A DNA stretch of 21,755 nt, from assembly GCA_046729975.1 (NCBI GenBank), contig JBKPHS010000151.1:1-21755 (forward strand), written 5' to 3'. Within the stretch, counting starts at the first letter, position 1; every line of letters starts with the position of its first letter. The notes under the pieces are model-generated. The model was not told the origin of the DNA, ran no database searches, and saw only the letters and a list, made by a program, of their open reading frames with translations. Source of the stretch: JBKPHS01 sp046729975. Its GTDB lineage: Bacteria; Actinomycetota; Thermoleophilia; Solirubrobacterales; Thermoleophilaceae. Of the stretch, positions 6,288 through 12,802 are shown piece after piece. Made by a program: the position numbers and the translations under genes.

Positions 6288-7670
6288 ATGCCGGGCGAGC
6301 CCACCGTGCTGATCATGGCCGCGGGTCACGGCACCCGCATGCGCTCCAGCGTTCCGAAGGTGCTGCATCCCCTCTGCGGACGGCCGATGCTCCACTGGGT
6401 GATCGAGGCGGCTCGGGGAGCGGGGGCGGCCCGCATCGTGTGCATCACCCGTCCCGGCGACGGTGTCGCCGAGCAGCTTCCCGAGGGCGTGGAGTCGGTC
6501 GCGCAGACCGGCGGCGAGGGCACCGGCGCGGCTGTGCTCGCGGCCCGCGAGCACATCGGCGAAGCGGGGAGCGTCGTGGTGCTATCCGGGGATCATCCGC
6601 TCGTCTCGGCCGAGCTGATCGGAGACCTCGTCGCCGAGCACGAGCGCGAGCGCGCCGCCGCGACCCTGCTCACGACCCGGGAGCTCGACCCCGAGGGCTA
6701 TGGACGGATCGTGCGCGCGCCGGACGGGTCGTTCGAGCGCATAGTGGAGACGAAGCACGTTAACGGCCTCTCGCCGGAGGAGCTCGCAATCCGCGAGATC
6801 AATATCGGCGCCTACGCCTTCGAGGCGGGCGACCTGTTCGCCGCGCTCGATCGGGTCGGCAACGGCGCGGGCGACGAGCGCTACCTCACGGGCGTCTTTC
6901 CGGTGATGCGCGAGCGGGGACGGCCCGTCGTGACCCACACAACGCGCGACACGCTCAGCGCCCTCGGGGTCAACACGCGCGCGGACCTGATGGAGGCCGA
7001 GCGCCACGCACGCGCCCGCCTCATCAAGGTTCACGCGCTCGCCGGGGTCACGTTCACGCTTCCCGACACCGTCGCGATCGACGCCGGCGTGGAGATCGGG
7101 GAGGACACGACCGTCGGCCCCGGCGTAACGCTGCAGGACGGCACGCGCATAGGGCGAGGCTGCGACGTCGGCGCCCACAGCACGCTCATCGCCGCGCGGC
7201 TCGGCGACGGCGTCAGCGTGGCGCACTCCCACCTGCTCGAGTGCGAGGTGGAGGACCGCGCCTCGATCGGGCCGTTCGCGTACCTGCGCCCCGGCGCGTC
7301 GATAGGCGAGGGGGCGAAGATCGGCGCGTTCGTCGAGGTCAAGAACTCCCGCGTGGGAGCCGGCGCCAAGGTGCCGCACCTCTCCTACATCGGGGATGCG
7401 GACATCGGCGAGGAGGCGAACATCGCGGCCGGGAACATCACGGCCAACTACGACGGTCGCCGCAAGCACCGGACAGTCATCGGAAAACGCGTGAAGACCG
7501 GCGTCGACACGAGCTTCGTGGCACCGGTCCACGTCGGCGACGAGGCGTACACTGGAGCCGGGTCGGTGATCACGGACGACGTGCCGCCCGGCTCGCTCGG
7601 GATCGCCAGGGCCCGGCAGGAAAACGTCGAGGGATACGCCGAACGAGTCGAGAAGGAGCCGCCCGAATGA
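6288..7670 (+). CDS. glmU: bifunctional N-acetylglucosamine-1-phosphate uridyltransferase / glucosamine-1-phosphate acetyltransferase
   Basis: GlmU makes UDP-GlcNAc in two steps: acetylation of GlcN-1-P, then uridylation. UDP-GlcNAc feeds peptidoglycan and other cell-wall polymers. The 460-residue cytosolic protein has the full two-domain form. The uridyltransferase signature MAAGHGTRMRSSVPKVLHP is at 10-28 (Lys24), and SGDHPL at 100-105 carries metal-binding Asp102. A left-handed beta-helix of hexapeptide repeats runs from about 255, ending in the acetyltransferase site VPHLSYIGDA (His364) and NITANYDGRRKHRT. One departure: EGTGAAV at 77-83 has Ala where GlmU proteins usually read GTGHA. Its stop overlaps the prs start (ATGA at 7667), the classic glmU-prs pair. 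Confidence 0.97.
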   Translation: MPGEPTVLIMAAGHGTRMRSSVPKVLHPLCGRPMLHWVIEAARGAGAARIVCITRPGDGVAEQLPEGVESVAQTGGEGTGAAVLAAREHIGEAGSVVVLSGDHPLVSAELIGDLVAEHERERAAATLLTTRELDPEGYGRIVRAPDGSFERIVETKHVNGLSPEELAIREINIGAYAFEAGDLFAALDRVGNGAGDERYLTGVFPVMRERGRPVVTHTTRDTLSALGVNTRADLMEAERHARARLIKVHALAGVTFTLPDTVAIDAGVEIGEDTTVGPGVTLQDGTRIGRGCDVGAHSTLIAARLGDGVSVAHSHLLECEVEDRASIGPFAYLRPGASIGEGAKIGAFVEVKNSRVGAGAKVPHLSYIGDADIGEEANIAAGNITANYDGRRKHRTVIGKRVKTGVDTSFVAPVHVGDEAYTGAGSVITDDVPPGSLGIARARQENVEGYAERVEKEPPE

Positions 7671-8704
7671 GCACCGTCGAGACAGAGGCCGGCCCCAGGC
7701 GCTCGACCGTTCTTCGCGCCGGTTACGACAGGCGGCTGATGATCACCGCCGGTCGCGCCAGCACCGACCTCGGCGCGAGGATCGCGGACCGCCTCGGCGT
7801 CGAGCTCACGGACGCGGGCCTCAAGACCTTCTCCGACGGCGAGGTCTACTGCCGCTACGAGGAGTCGATTCGCGGCGCGGACATCTTCATCGTGCAGTCG
7901 ATCGTGGGGGCGGTGCGCGAGGGCCTCACGGTGAACGACGCCCTGATGGAGCTCCTGTGCATGGTCGAGGCGGCGGTCGGGGCGTCCGCGCACCGGGTGA
8001 TCGCCGTCACTCCCTGGTACGGCTACTCGCGGCAGGACAAGAAGTCGGCGCCGCGCGAGCCGATCACGGCGCGGCTCGTGGCGCGCTGCCTCGAGGTCGC
8101 CGGCATCGACCGCCTCGTGACGATGGACCTGCACGCGGGTCAGGTGCAGGGCTTCTTCCAGAAGCCGGTCGATCACATGACCGCCATGCCGATCCTGACC
8201 CAGTACGTGAAGGACCAGCTCGGCGATCAGGGGGACGAGCTCGTGATCATCTCCCCGGACGCGGGGCGCGTGAAACTCACGCGCAAGTTCGCGCAGAAGA
8301 TCGGCGCGCCGTACGCGCTGCTCGAGAAGGAGCGGCCCGCCCAGCAGGTGGCCGAGATCGGCTACGTGATCGGCGACGTGAAGGACAAGGTCGCGGTCAT
8401 CGTCGATGACATCATCGACACGGGCGGAACCCTCTCGGCGGCGGCACAGACTGTTCTCGACGAGGGCGCCAAGAAGGTGTACGCGGTCGCGACCCACGGG
8501 ATCTTCTCCGGCAACGCGTTCGAGACGCTCGCGGCCTCGCCGCTGTCCGGCATCGTGGTGACCGACACCGTCCCTCTCCAGGACGGCAGCCCGGACAACA
8601 CTCGCGTCCTCACGACCGCCGACATCCTCACGGACTCGGTGCGCCGGATCTTCACCGACGATTCCGTCTCGGAGATCTTCGCCGGCGAGAACCAGCTGTT
8701 CTAG
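7667..8704 (+). CDS. prs: ribose-phosphate pyrophosphokinase (PRPP synthetase)
   Basis: Prs converts ribose-5-phosphate and ATP to PRPP for nucleotide, histidine, tryptophan and NAD synthesis. Clear motifs are the ATP-binding flexible loop SRQDKKSAPREPITA at 121-135, MDLHAGQVQGFF at 153-164, and the PRPP loop VDDIIDTGGTL at 247-257. At 345 residues it is about 30 longer than typical; the extra residues are at the N terminus before RLMITAGRAS (23-32). Start 7667 is supported by an AGAAGGAG ribosome-binding site at 7650-7657 and by the 4-nt overlap with glmU. An internal start at the Met25 codon would remove the extension, but it has no good ribosome-binding site that I can see. Confidence 0.96.
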   Translation: MSTVETEAGPRRSTVLRAGYDRRLMITAGRASTDLGARIADRLGVELTDAGLKTFSDGEVYCRYEESIRGADIFIVQSIVGAVREGLTVNDALMELLCMVEAAVGASAHRVIAVTPWYGYSRQDKKSAPREPITARLVARCLEVAGIDRLVTMDLHAGQVQGFFQKPVDHMTAMPILTQYVKDQLGDQGDELVIISPDAGRVKLTRKFAQKIGAPYALLEKERPAQQVAEIGYVIGDVKDKVAVIVDDIIDTGGTLSAAAQTVLDEGAKKVYAVATHGIFSGNAFETLAASPLSGIVVTDTVPLQDGSPDNTRVLTTADILTDSVRRIFTDDSVSEIFAGENQLF

Positions 8705-8720
8705 CGTCTACCCGCTGGCG

Positions 8721-9158
8721 GTGTCGCACGAGAAGGTGGAGATCCTCCGGCTCGGCTATGAGGCCTTCAACAGCGGCGATATGTCGCAGGCCGAGGACTT
8801 GGCGACCGCCGACGTCGAGTGGGGAACCACTGGCACGTTCCCCGGCATCCAAGGCGTCTATCGAGGACCTGAGGCGATGCAGGCCTGGGCGGATGCGATC
8901 CGCTCGGCTTGGTCGTGGTTCGAGGTGAGCCTAGTGGAAGTGCTGCACGACGAGGACGACTTACTCGTCGTGGTCGAGCGCATTCGCGGCGAGGGTCGTA
9001 GCAGTGGCGTTGAAGTCGAGATGCTCACCTACTCGGTTTATTGGTTCGATGACGGGAAACTCCGAAAGCGGAGCGCCTTCACCACGAGAGAAGCGGCCCT
9101 GCAAGCCGCTCGCGGACAAGGTTCCAACGCCCTCAGACCGGGTAGACGCCAGACATGA
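8721..9158 (+). CDS. SnoaL-like / NTF2-fold protein
   Basis: A 145-residue protein with the layout of the SnoaL-like NTF2 fold: an N-terminal helix with LGYEAFNSGD, then DVEWGTTGTFPGIQGVYRGPEAM, an aromatic-rich strand region, and a closing strand with VYWFDDGKL. Members of this fold are small cone-shaped barrels that act as isomerases or cyclases, or simply bind ligands, so no reaction can be assigned. The GTG start lies 16 nt after the prs stop; a TAGCGT box at 8702-8707 could be a promoter. Codon use is less GC-biased than in the neighbours, with a TTA leucine codon at 8961 and many A- or T-ending codons, which suggests recent acquisition. Its stop overlaps the next gene as ATGA. Confidence 0.82.
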   Translation: MSHEKVEILRLGYEAFNSGDMSQAEDLATADVEWGTTGTFPGIQGVYRGPEAMQAWADAIRSAWSWFEVSLVEVLHDEDDLLVVVERIRGEGRSSGVEVEMLTYSVYWFDDGKLRKRSAFTTREAALQAARGQGSNALRPGRRQT

Positions 9159-9457
9159 TCCTGCTGGCGCGGCTCGTCAGAACCGCCGGCTCGGTGATTG
9201 CTCTGATCCTGGTGGCCGGCATCGTGCTCGTCGTCTTCGAGGCGAACCAGAGCAACGACGTCGTTGACGCGGTCCTCGACGCCGCGAAGTTCTTCGCGGG
9301 CCCGCTCGACTCGCTGTTCGACTTCAAGAACAACGACGTCGAGGTCGCCGTGAACTGGGGGATCGCCGCTGTGCTCTACGTGATCGTCGCGGGCCTGATC
9401 GCGAGGCTGCTCGCACGTGCGGGACTCGCCTCGTTCAGGCGCCGTTCGGTGCCGTAA
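9155..9457 (+). CDS. small membrane protein, unknown function
   Basis: A 100-residue protein with two hydrophobic spans, about 8-28 and 67-87, separated by a region with KFFAGPLDSLFDFKNNDVEVAVNWG. The C terminus is basic (ending RRRSVP) and is probably cytoplasmic. The spacing resembles uncharacterised actinobacterial two-helix proteins, but I recognise no named family. ATG 9155 overlaps the SnoaL-like stop, so the two are likely co-translated. It ends 10 bp before the 3' end of the minus-strand ABC1 gene. Confidence 0.7.
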   Translation: MILLARLVRTAGSVIALILVAGIVLVVFEANQSNDVVDAVLDAAKFFAGPLDSLFDFKNNDVEVAVNWGIAAVLYVIVAGLIARLLARAGLASFRRRSVP

Positions 9458-9467
9458 CGGACGGCCG

Positions 9468-10895
9468 CTACGCCGTCGCCTCGCGGGCGCTGTACTTCGG
9501 CACCCGCTGCTCGCCGCGCGACTCGAAGTAGTCCCGCTCCTGCCGGCCCAGCTCGGTGGCGGGGTCGTCGCAGAACCACCACTCGCGCCCGATCCGGTAC
9601 CAGTTGCGAGTCGCGCGCAGCTGCCCGAGCACCGCGAGGACGCCCGACTCCATCCGACGGCCCATCAGCTCGTTCGCCGGCACGTTCTCGCGGCGCATCA
9701 GGTGGAAGAACTCCGAGCGCGGATCGGAGACGGCCGAGATCGCGCGCATCACGAGCTCGGAGTCGATCGTCAGCTCGCGGTCCTCCATGTACCAGCCGCC
9801 GATCGCCTTGACGTGCTCCATCAGGCTCTCGGCGTCGATGCGCTTGGGCTTGTGGAGGAAGCCGAGCTCGCCGAGGGCCACGCGCAGACGCTCGGGGTCG
9901 TCGTCGAAGACCGCCTCGAGAGCGGCGATCTCGAGCTCGATCTGCTCCTTGTCGAGCTGCTTGGTCATGCCGAAGTCGAGGAACGCGACGCGACCGTCGT
10001 CCATCAGCAGGTAGTTGCCGGGGTGGGCGTCGGCGTTGAAGTGCTGCAGGTGGTAGATCGAGCCGAAGTTAAAGCGGAAGACGATCTCGGCGAAGCGGTC
10101 CTTCTCGTCCTGCGGCAGTAGCTTGACGTCCTCGAACGGCAGCCCGTCGACCCATTCGGAGACCATCACCCGATCGCGCGAGAGCCGCGTGACCACGTCG
10201 GGCACATGGATGAACGGGTGGTTGCGGTACCCCCGGGCAAAGGCGCGCTGGTTCTGCGCCTCGTGCTCGTAGTCGAGCTCCTCGAGCACGCGCGCTCTCA
10301 GCTCCTGCGCCGCCGCCTTTGCGTCGAGGCCGGGCGCCAGCGCCTTCGCGAAGCGAAGCAGCAGGCCTGCGTTCTCCATGTCGGCGCGGAGCGCGCGTGC
10401 GACGCCGGGGTACTGGATCTTCACCGCCACATGGCGCCCATCGGGCAGCGTCGCGCGATGTACCTGGCCGATCGAGGCAGCCGCGGCGGCGTTGTGGTCG
10501 AAGTCGTCGAACAGATCCTCGACCGGGTCGTCCCATTCCTCGTCCAGCACCGATCGCACCGTCTCCCAGCTCATCGGCGGCGCGTGCGCACGCAGCGTCG
10601 ACAGCTTCTCCTGGTACAGGTCGCGGTACTCCGGCGGCAGGAACTCGGTGTCGATAAACGAGGCGAGCTGCGCGACCTTCATCGCCGCGCCCTTCATCTG
10701 CCCGAGCGTGTCGACCATCCGCTCGGCAGCCTCGATATGCCGCTTCTCCATCTCCTCGACGCCGCGGTCCCGGGAGCGCGCGACGTTCCTCGCCGCGGTC
10801 CCGGCCATGCGCGCGCCCTGGCTCCCGATCACCGAGGTGACCTTCGCGGTGCGACGAACCCTGCCGGTCGGGATGGACTTGTCGGTCCCCGCCAT
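9468..10895 (-). CDS. ABC1/UbiB/ADCK-family atypical kinase-like protein
   Basis: The ABC1 (AarF/UbiB) family has an atypical protein-kinase fold linked to isoprenoid-lipid or quinone metabolism; ATPase rather than protein-kinase activity is reported for several members. From the 10895 start (475 residues), visible elements are KGAAMKVAQLAS at 68-79 (the KxGQ region), the Ala-rich loop AAAAASIGQVHRA at 136-148, Lys159 in VAVK, EELDYEHEAQNQ at 205-216, NADAHPGNYLL at 287-297, and Asp307-Phe-Gly. The KxGQ motif reads KVAQ, with Ala for Gly. ATG 10934 would add 13 residues; 10895 is preferred because TAAGCT lies exactly 7 nt upstream, matching other leaderless starts here. It sits between prs and rplY in an otherwise conserved gene order. 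Confidence 0.9.
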   Translation of the reverse strand: MAGTDKSIPTGRVRRTAKVTSVIGSQGARMAGTAARNVARSRDRGVEEMEKRHIEAAERMVDTLGQMKGAAMKVAQLASFIDTEFLPPEYRDLYQEKLSTLRAHAPPMSWETVRSVLDEEWDDPVEDLFDDFDHNAAAAASIGQVHRATLPDGRHVAVKIQYPGVARALRADMENAGLLLRFAKALAPGLDAKAAAQELRARVLEELDYEHEAQNQRAFARGYRNHPFIHVPDVVTRLSRDRVMVSEWVDGLPFEDVKLLPQDEKDRFAEIVFRFNFGSIYHLQHFNADAHPGNYLLMDDGRVAFLDFGMTKQLDKEQIELEIAALEAVFDDDPERLRVALGELGFLHKPKRIDAESLMEHVKAIGGWYMEDRELTIDSELVMRAISAVSDPRSEFFHLMRRENVPANELMGRRMESGVLAVLGQLRATRNWYRIGREWWFCDDPATELGRQERDYFESRGEQRVPKYSAREATA

Positions 10896-10902
10896 CCGGG
10901 CC

Positions 10903-10908
10903 AGCTTA
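10903..10908 (-). promoter_or_regulatory. candidate -10 box of the ABC1-family gene
   Basis: On the minus strand, TAAGCT ends 7 nt before ATG 10895. If it is real, the transcript is leaderless and the upstream in-frame ATG at 10934 is not used. No -35 is visible. Confidence 0.35.
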
Positions 10909-10937
10909 GAGCCAGGCTCCCGCTGGGTGGTCATCGC

Positions 10938-10943
10938 TAGACT
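10938..10943 (+). promoter_or_regulatory. candidate -10 box of rplY/ctc
   Basis: TAGACT lies 12 nt before the rplY ATG, so a start point near 10950 would leave a leader of about 6 nt. The -35 region is not recognisable. Confidence 0.35.
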
Positions 10944-10955
10944 GGCGCGTCGATC

Positions 10956-11675
10956 ATGGCCGAGGGACAGCGCCCATCACTCGCCGTCGAGGAGCGTGAG
11001 GAGCGCGGCACGCGCGCCGTGCGGCGCCTACGCCGCGAGGGCTACGTGCCGGGCGTCGTGTACGGCGGCGACAACGATGCCGTCGCCTTCAAGGTGCCCG
11101 CCCGCCAGCTCCGCACGGCCCTCATCGACGGCTCCGCTCTGCTCGACCTGAAGGTTGGCGGCGGGAGCGCCCTTCCCGTCATCGTCAAGGACCAGCAGTT
11201 CCATCCGGTTCGCGGGGAGCTGCTCCACATCGACCTGCTTCAGGTCAGGCTCGACGAGAAGATCAACTCCGCCGTCGCGCTCGAGCTCCACGGTGTCGAG
11301 GAGGCGCCGGGCGTCAAGGAGGGCGGCGTGCTCGAGCACGTCACGCGCGAGCTGAACATCGAGGCGCTGCCGACCGACATCCCCGAGCGCATCGAGGTCG
11401 ACGTGTCCGGGATGGAGGCAGCCGCGGTCATGCACCTGTCCGAGATCTCCCCGCCGGAAGGCGTCGTCTTCCTGGACGATCCGGAGGAGACCATCATCGC
11501 CACGATCAACGTCCCGACCGAGGAGCCGGAGGAGCCCGAGGTCGAGGAGGAGGCGGAGCTCGTCGGCGAGGAGGGCGAGGTGCCCGAGGGCGAGGAGGCC
11601 CCCGAGGCCGAGGAGGGCGCCGAGGCGCCCGCGGAGGGTCAGGCCGCCGGCGAGTCCGGCGGCGAGGAGTCCTGA
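10956..11675 (+). CDS. rplY: 50S ribosomal protein bL25, CTC/TL5 form with acidic tail
   Basis: bL25 of the long CTC/TL5 type binds 5S rRNA in the large ribosomal subunit. The 239 residues divide into an N-terminal 5S-binding domain (1-95; GTRAVRRLRREGYVPGVVYGG and the conserved FHPVRGELLHIDLLQV), a TL5-type second domain (about 96-188; NIEALPTDIPERIEVDVSGM), and a very acidic Glu/Ala/Gly/Pro-rich tail of about 50 residues. The tail is encoded by a low-complexity GAG-rich stretch (11520-11660). CTC in Bacillus is a general stress protein, and the gene commonly sits between prs and pth as here. Its TGA stop overlaps a possible CTG start for the pth frame. The tail is probably disordered. Confidence 0.94.
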   Translation: MAEGQRPSLAVEEREERGTRAVRRLRREGYVPGVVYGGDNDAVAFKVPARQLRTALIDGSALLDLKVGGGSALPVIVKDQQFHPVRGELLHIDLLQVRLDEKINSAVALELHGVEEAPGVKEGGVLEHVTRELNIEALPTDIPERIEVDVSGMEAAAVMHLSEISPPEGVVFLDDPEETIIATINVPTEEPEEPEVEEEAELVGEEGEVPEGEEAPEAEEGAEAPAEGQAAGESGGEES

Positions 11676-11725
11676 GCCTCTTCCGCCGCAGACGCCGGGA
11701 GGACGGCGGCAAGGTCGATTGGCTC

Positions 11726-12262
11726 GTGGTCGGCCTGGGCAATCCCGGCCCCGAGTACGCGCGGACGCGGCACAACATCGGCTTCGAGGTGGCGAACCTG
11801 CTCGGTTCGCGCTGGGAGCTCCCGAAGGCGAAGAAGCGCTACGCCGGCCTCTACACCGAGGGCCGCGCCGGCCTCGGAGGACCGCGGGTGGCGATACTGC
11901 TGCCGCAGACGTTCATGAACGACGCCGGCCGATCCGTCTCCCCGGCGCGCGGCACGCTGCACGTGCCGCTGGAGCGCGTGCTCGTCGTTCACGACGAGAT
12001 CGACCTTCCCTTCGGGCGAGTCGAGGCCCGGCTCGGCGGCGGCCTCGCCGGTCACAACGGGCTCAAGTCCGTCCGGCGCGAGCTCGGCTCCCCCGACTTC
12101 AACCGCATCCGGGTCGGAGTCGGCCGCCCGGACTCGACCGATCCCGAGATCGTCAGCAAGTACGTCCTGAGCCGCTTCAGAGAATCCGACGACGAAGTGC
12201 GCGCCGTCGTAGAGCGCGCGGCCGACGAGGCCGAGCGGCTGATGCTCGGTCCTGGGGGCTAG
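11726..12262 (+). CDS. pth: peptidyl-tRNA hydrolase
   Basis: Pth releases peptides from peptidyl-tRNA that drops off the ribosome, recycling the tRNA; it is a cytosolic essential enzyme. From GTG 11726 the protein has 178 residues, with VGLGNPGPEYARTRHNIGF at 2-20 (Asn6, catalytic His16), QTFMNDAG at 61-68 (Asn65), VVHDEIDLPFG at 87-97 (Asp90) and GHNGLKSVRREL at 109-120 (Asn111). This start cuts into the first beta-strand: the frame stays open upstream with residues SLFRRRREDGGKVDWLV before VGLGNPG. An upstream CTG at 11672, overlapping the rplY stop, would give a more complete N terminus. The stop lies inside a G-run tract shared with the convergent HxlR gene end. Confidence 0.95.
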   Translation: MVGLGNPGPEYARTRHNIGFEVANLLGSRWELPKAKKRYAGLYTEGRAGLGGPRVAILLPQTFMNDAGRSVSPARGTLHVPLERVLVVHDEIDLPFGRVEARLGGGLAGHNGLKSVRRELGSPDFNRIRVGVGRPDSTDPEIVSKYVLSRFRESDDEVRAVVERAADEAERLMLGPGG

Positions 12263-12282
12263 GGGCTGGGGGCTGGGGCTGG
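12254..12282 (+). repeat. G-run tract with G-quadruplex potential between pth and the HxlR gene
   Basis: Five G-runs of 5, 4, 5, 4 and 2 bases (12254-12258, 12262-12265, 12268-12272, 12275-12278, 12281-12282) are separated by CTA or CT. The unit is a near-perfect 7-bp GGGGCTN tandem repeat. Four runs of at least four Gs with 2-3 nt loops meet the usual quadruplex pattern on the plus strand. The pth stop codon (12260-12262) is inside it and the convergent HxlR stop is 4 bp beyond it. No stem-loop terminator is present here, so it may serve as a 3'-end signal. Confidence 0.6.
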
Positions 12283-12285
12283 CCA

Positions 12286-12750
12286 TTAGGCGTGATGGAC
12301 ATCATCCGCAGCGCCGTCGTCCACAACCTGCTCACAAGTCGGGCAGTACCAGCGCGCCTCGAGCGCGGTGCCGCAGTCGGCGTGGCGGGGCGGGTCGGCC
12401 TCGTCGCCGTGACGGGCGCCCCAGTCGGCCAGCAGGCGCAGCGCGCCGGCCAGCTCCTCGGCTGAGGCGCTGAGCTCGTAGGCAAAGCGCGGAGGGCGCT
12501 CGGAGTAGCGGCGCGCGAGCACGAGGCCCTGGGCCTCGAGGTGGCGGAGGCGCTGGCTCAGCACGTTGGGCGCAATCCCCTCGAGCTCCTGCTGGAGATC
12601 GCCGAAGCGCCTGGGACCGTCGAGCAGCGCGGCCACGACCAGCAGGGTCCAGCGATCCCCTACGCGTGCGAGCGCCTCGGCGAGCGGGGAACCTGCGACG
12701 CGATCTGCCACGGAGCCGATCGTAGAGCGGTTCCCGGCGTGTTCGGCCAT
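12286..12750 (-). CDS. HxlR-type winged-helix transcriptional regulator with C-terminal Cys/His motif
   Basis: A 154-residue HxlR-family regulator, typically a DNA-binding dimer that responds to reactive or redox signals or small ligands. The winged helix covers about 20-112, with the hallmark GDRWTLLVVAALLDGPRRFGD at 31-51, IAPNVLSQRLRHLEAQGLV at 59-77 as the recognition region, and a wing with RFAYELSASAEEL. After it, His123-x2-Cys126 and Cys136-x2-Cys139 look like a small zinc knuckle. ATG 12750 is chosen over the more upstream in-frame ATG because residues upstream of MAEHAG are not HxlR-like and TACTAT lies 6 nt upstream. It diverges from the HtrA-like operon, and an inverted repeat lies between them, so autoregulation and control of the proteases are likely. 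Confidence 0.88.
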   Translation of the reverse strand: MAEHAGNRSTIGSVADRVAGSPLAEALARVGDRWTLLVVAALLDGPRRFGDLQQELEGIAPNVLSQRLRHLEAQGLVLARRYSERPPRFAYELSASAEELAGALRLLADWGARHGDEADPPRHADCGTALEARWYCPTCEQVVDDGAADDVHHA

Positions 12751-12755
12751 GGCTG

Positions 12756-12781
12756 TATAGTAGTCGCTTGCAATCAGCAAG
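12756..12781. promoter_or_regulatory. overlapping divergent -10 boxes and candidate HxlR operator
   Basis: The plus-strand TATAGT (12756-12761) is a good -10 box for the protease operon, giving about a 35-nt leader. The minus-strand TACTAT (12757-12762) serves the HxlR gene, 6 nt from its ATG. Beside them, CTTGC-AATCA-GCAAG (12767-12781) is an inverted repeat with 5-bp arms. It covers the predicted plus-strand start point and sits between -10 and -35 of the minus-strand promoter, a good position for a repressor operator. Confidence 0.5.
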
Positions 12782-12802
12782 TAACAACCAAGGATTAGGA
12801 AC

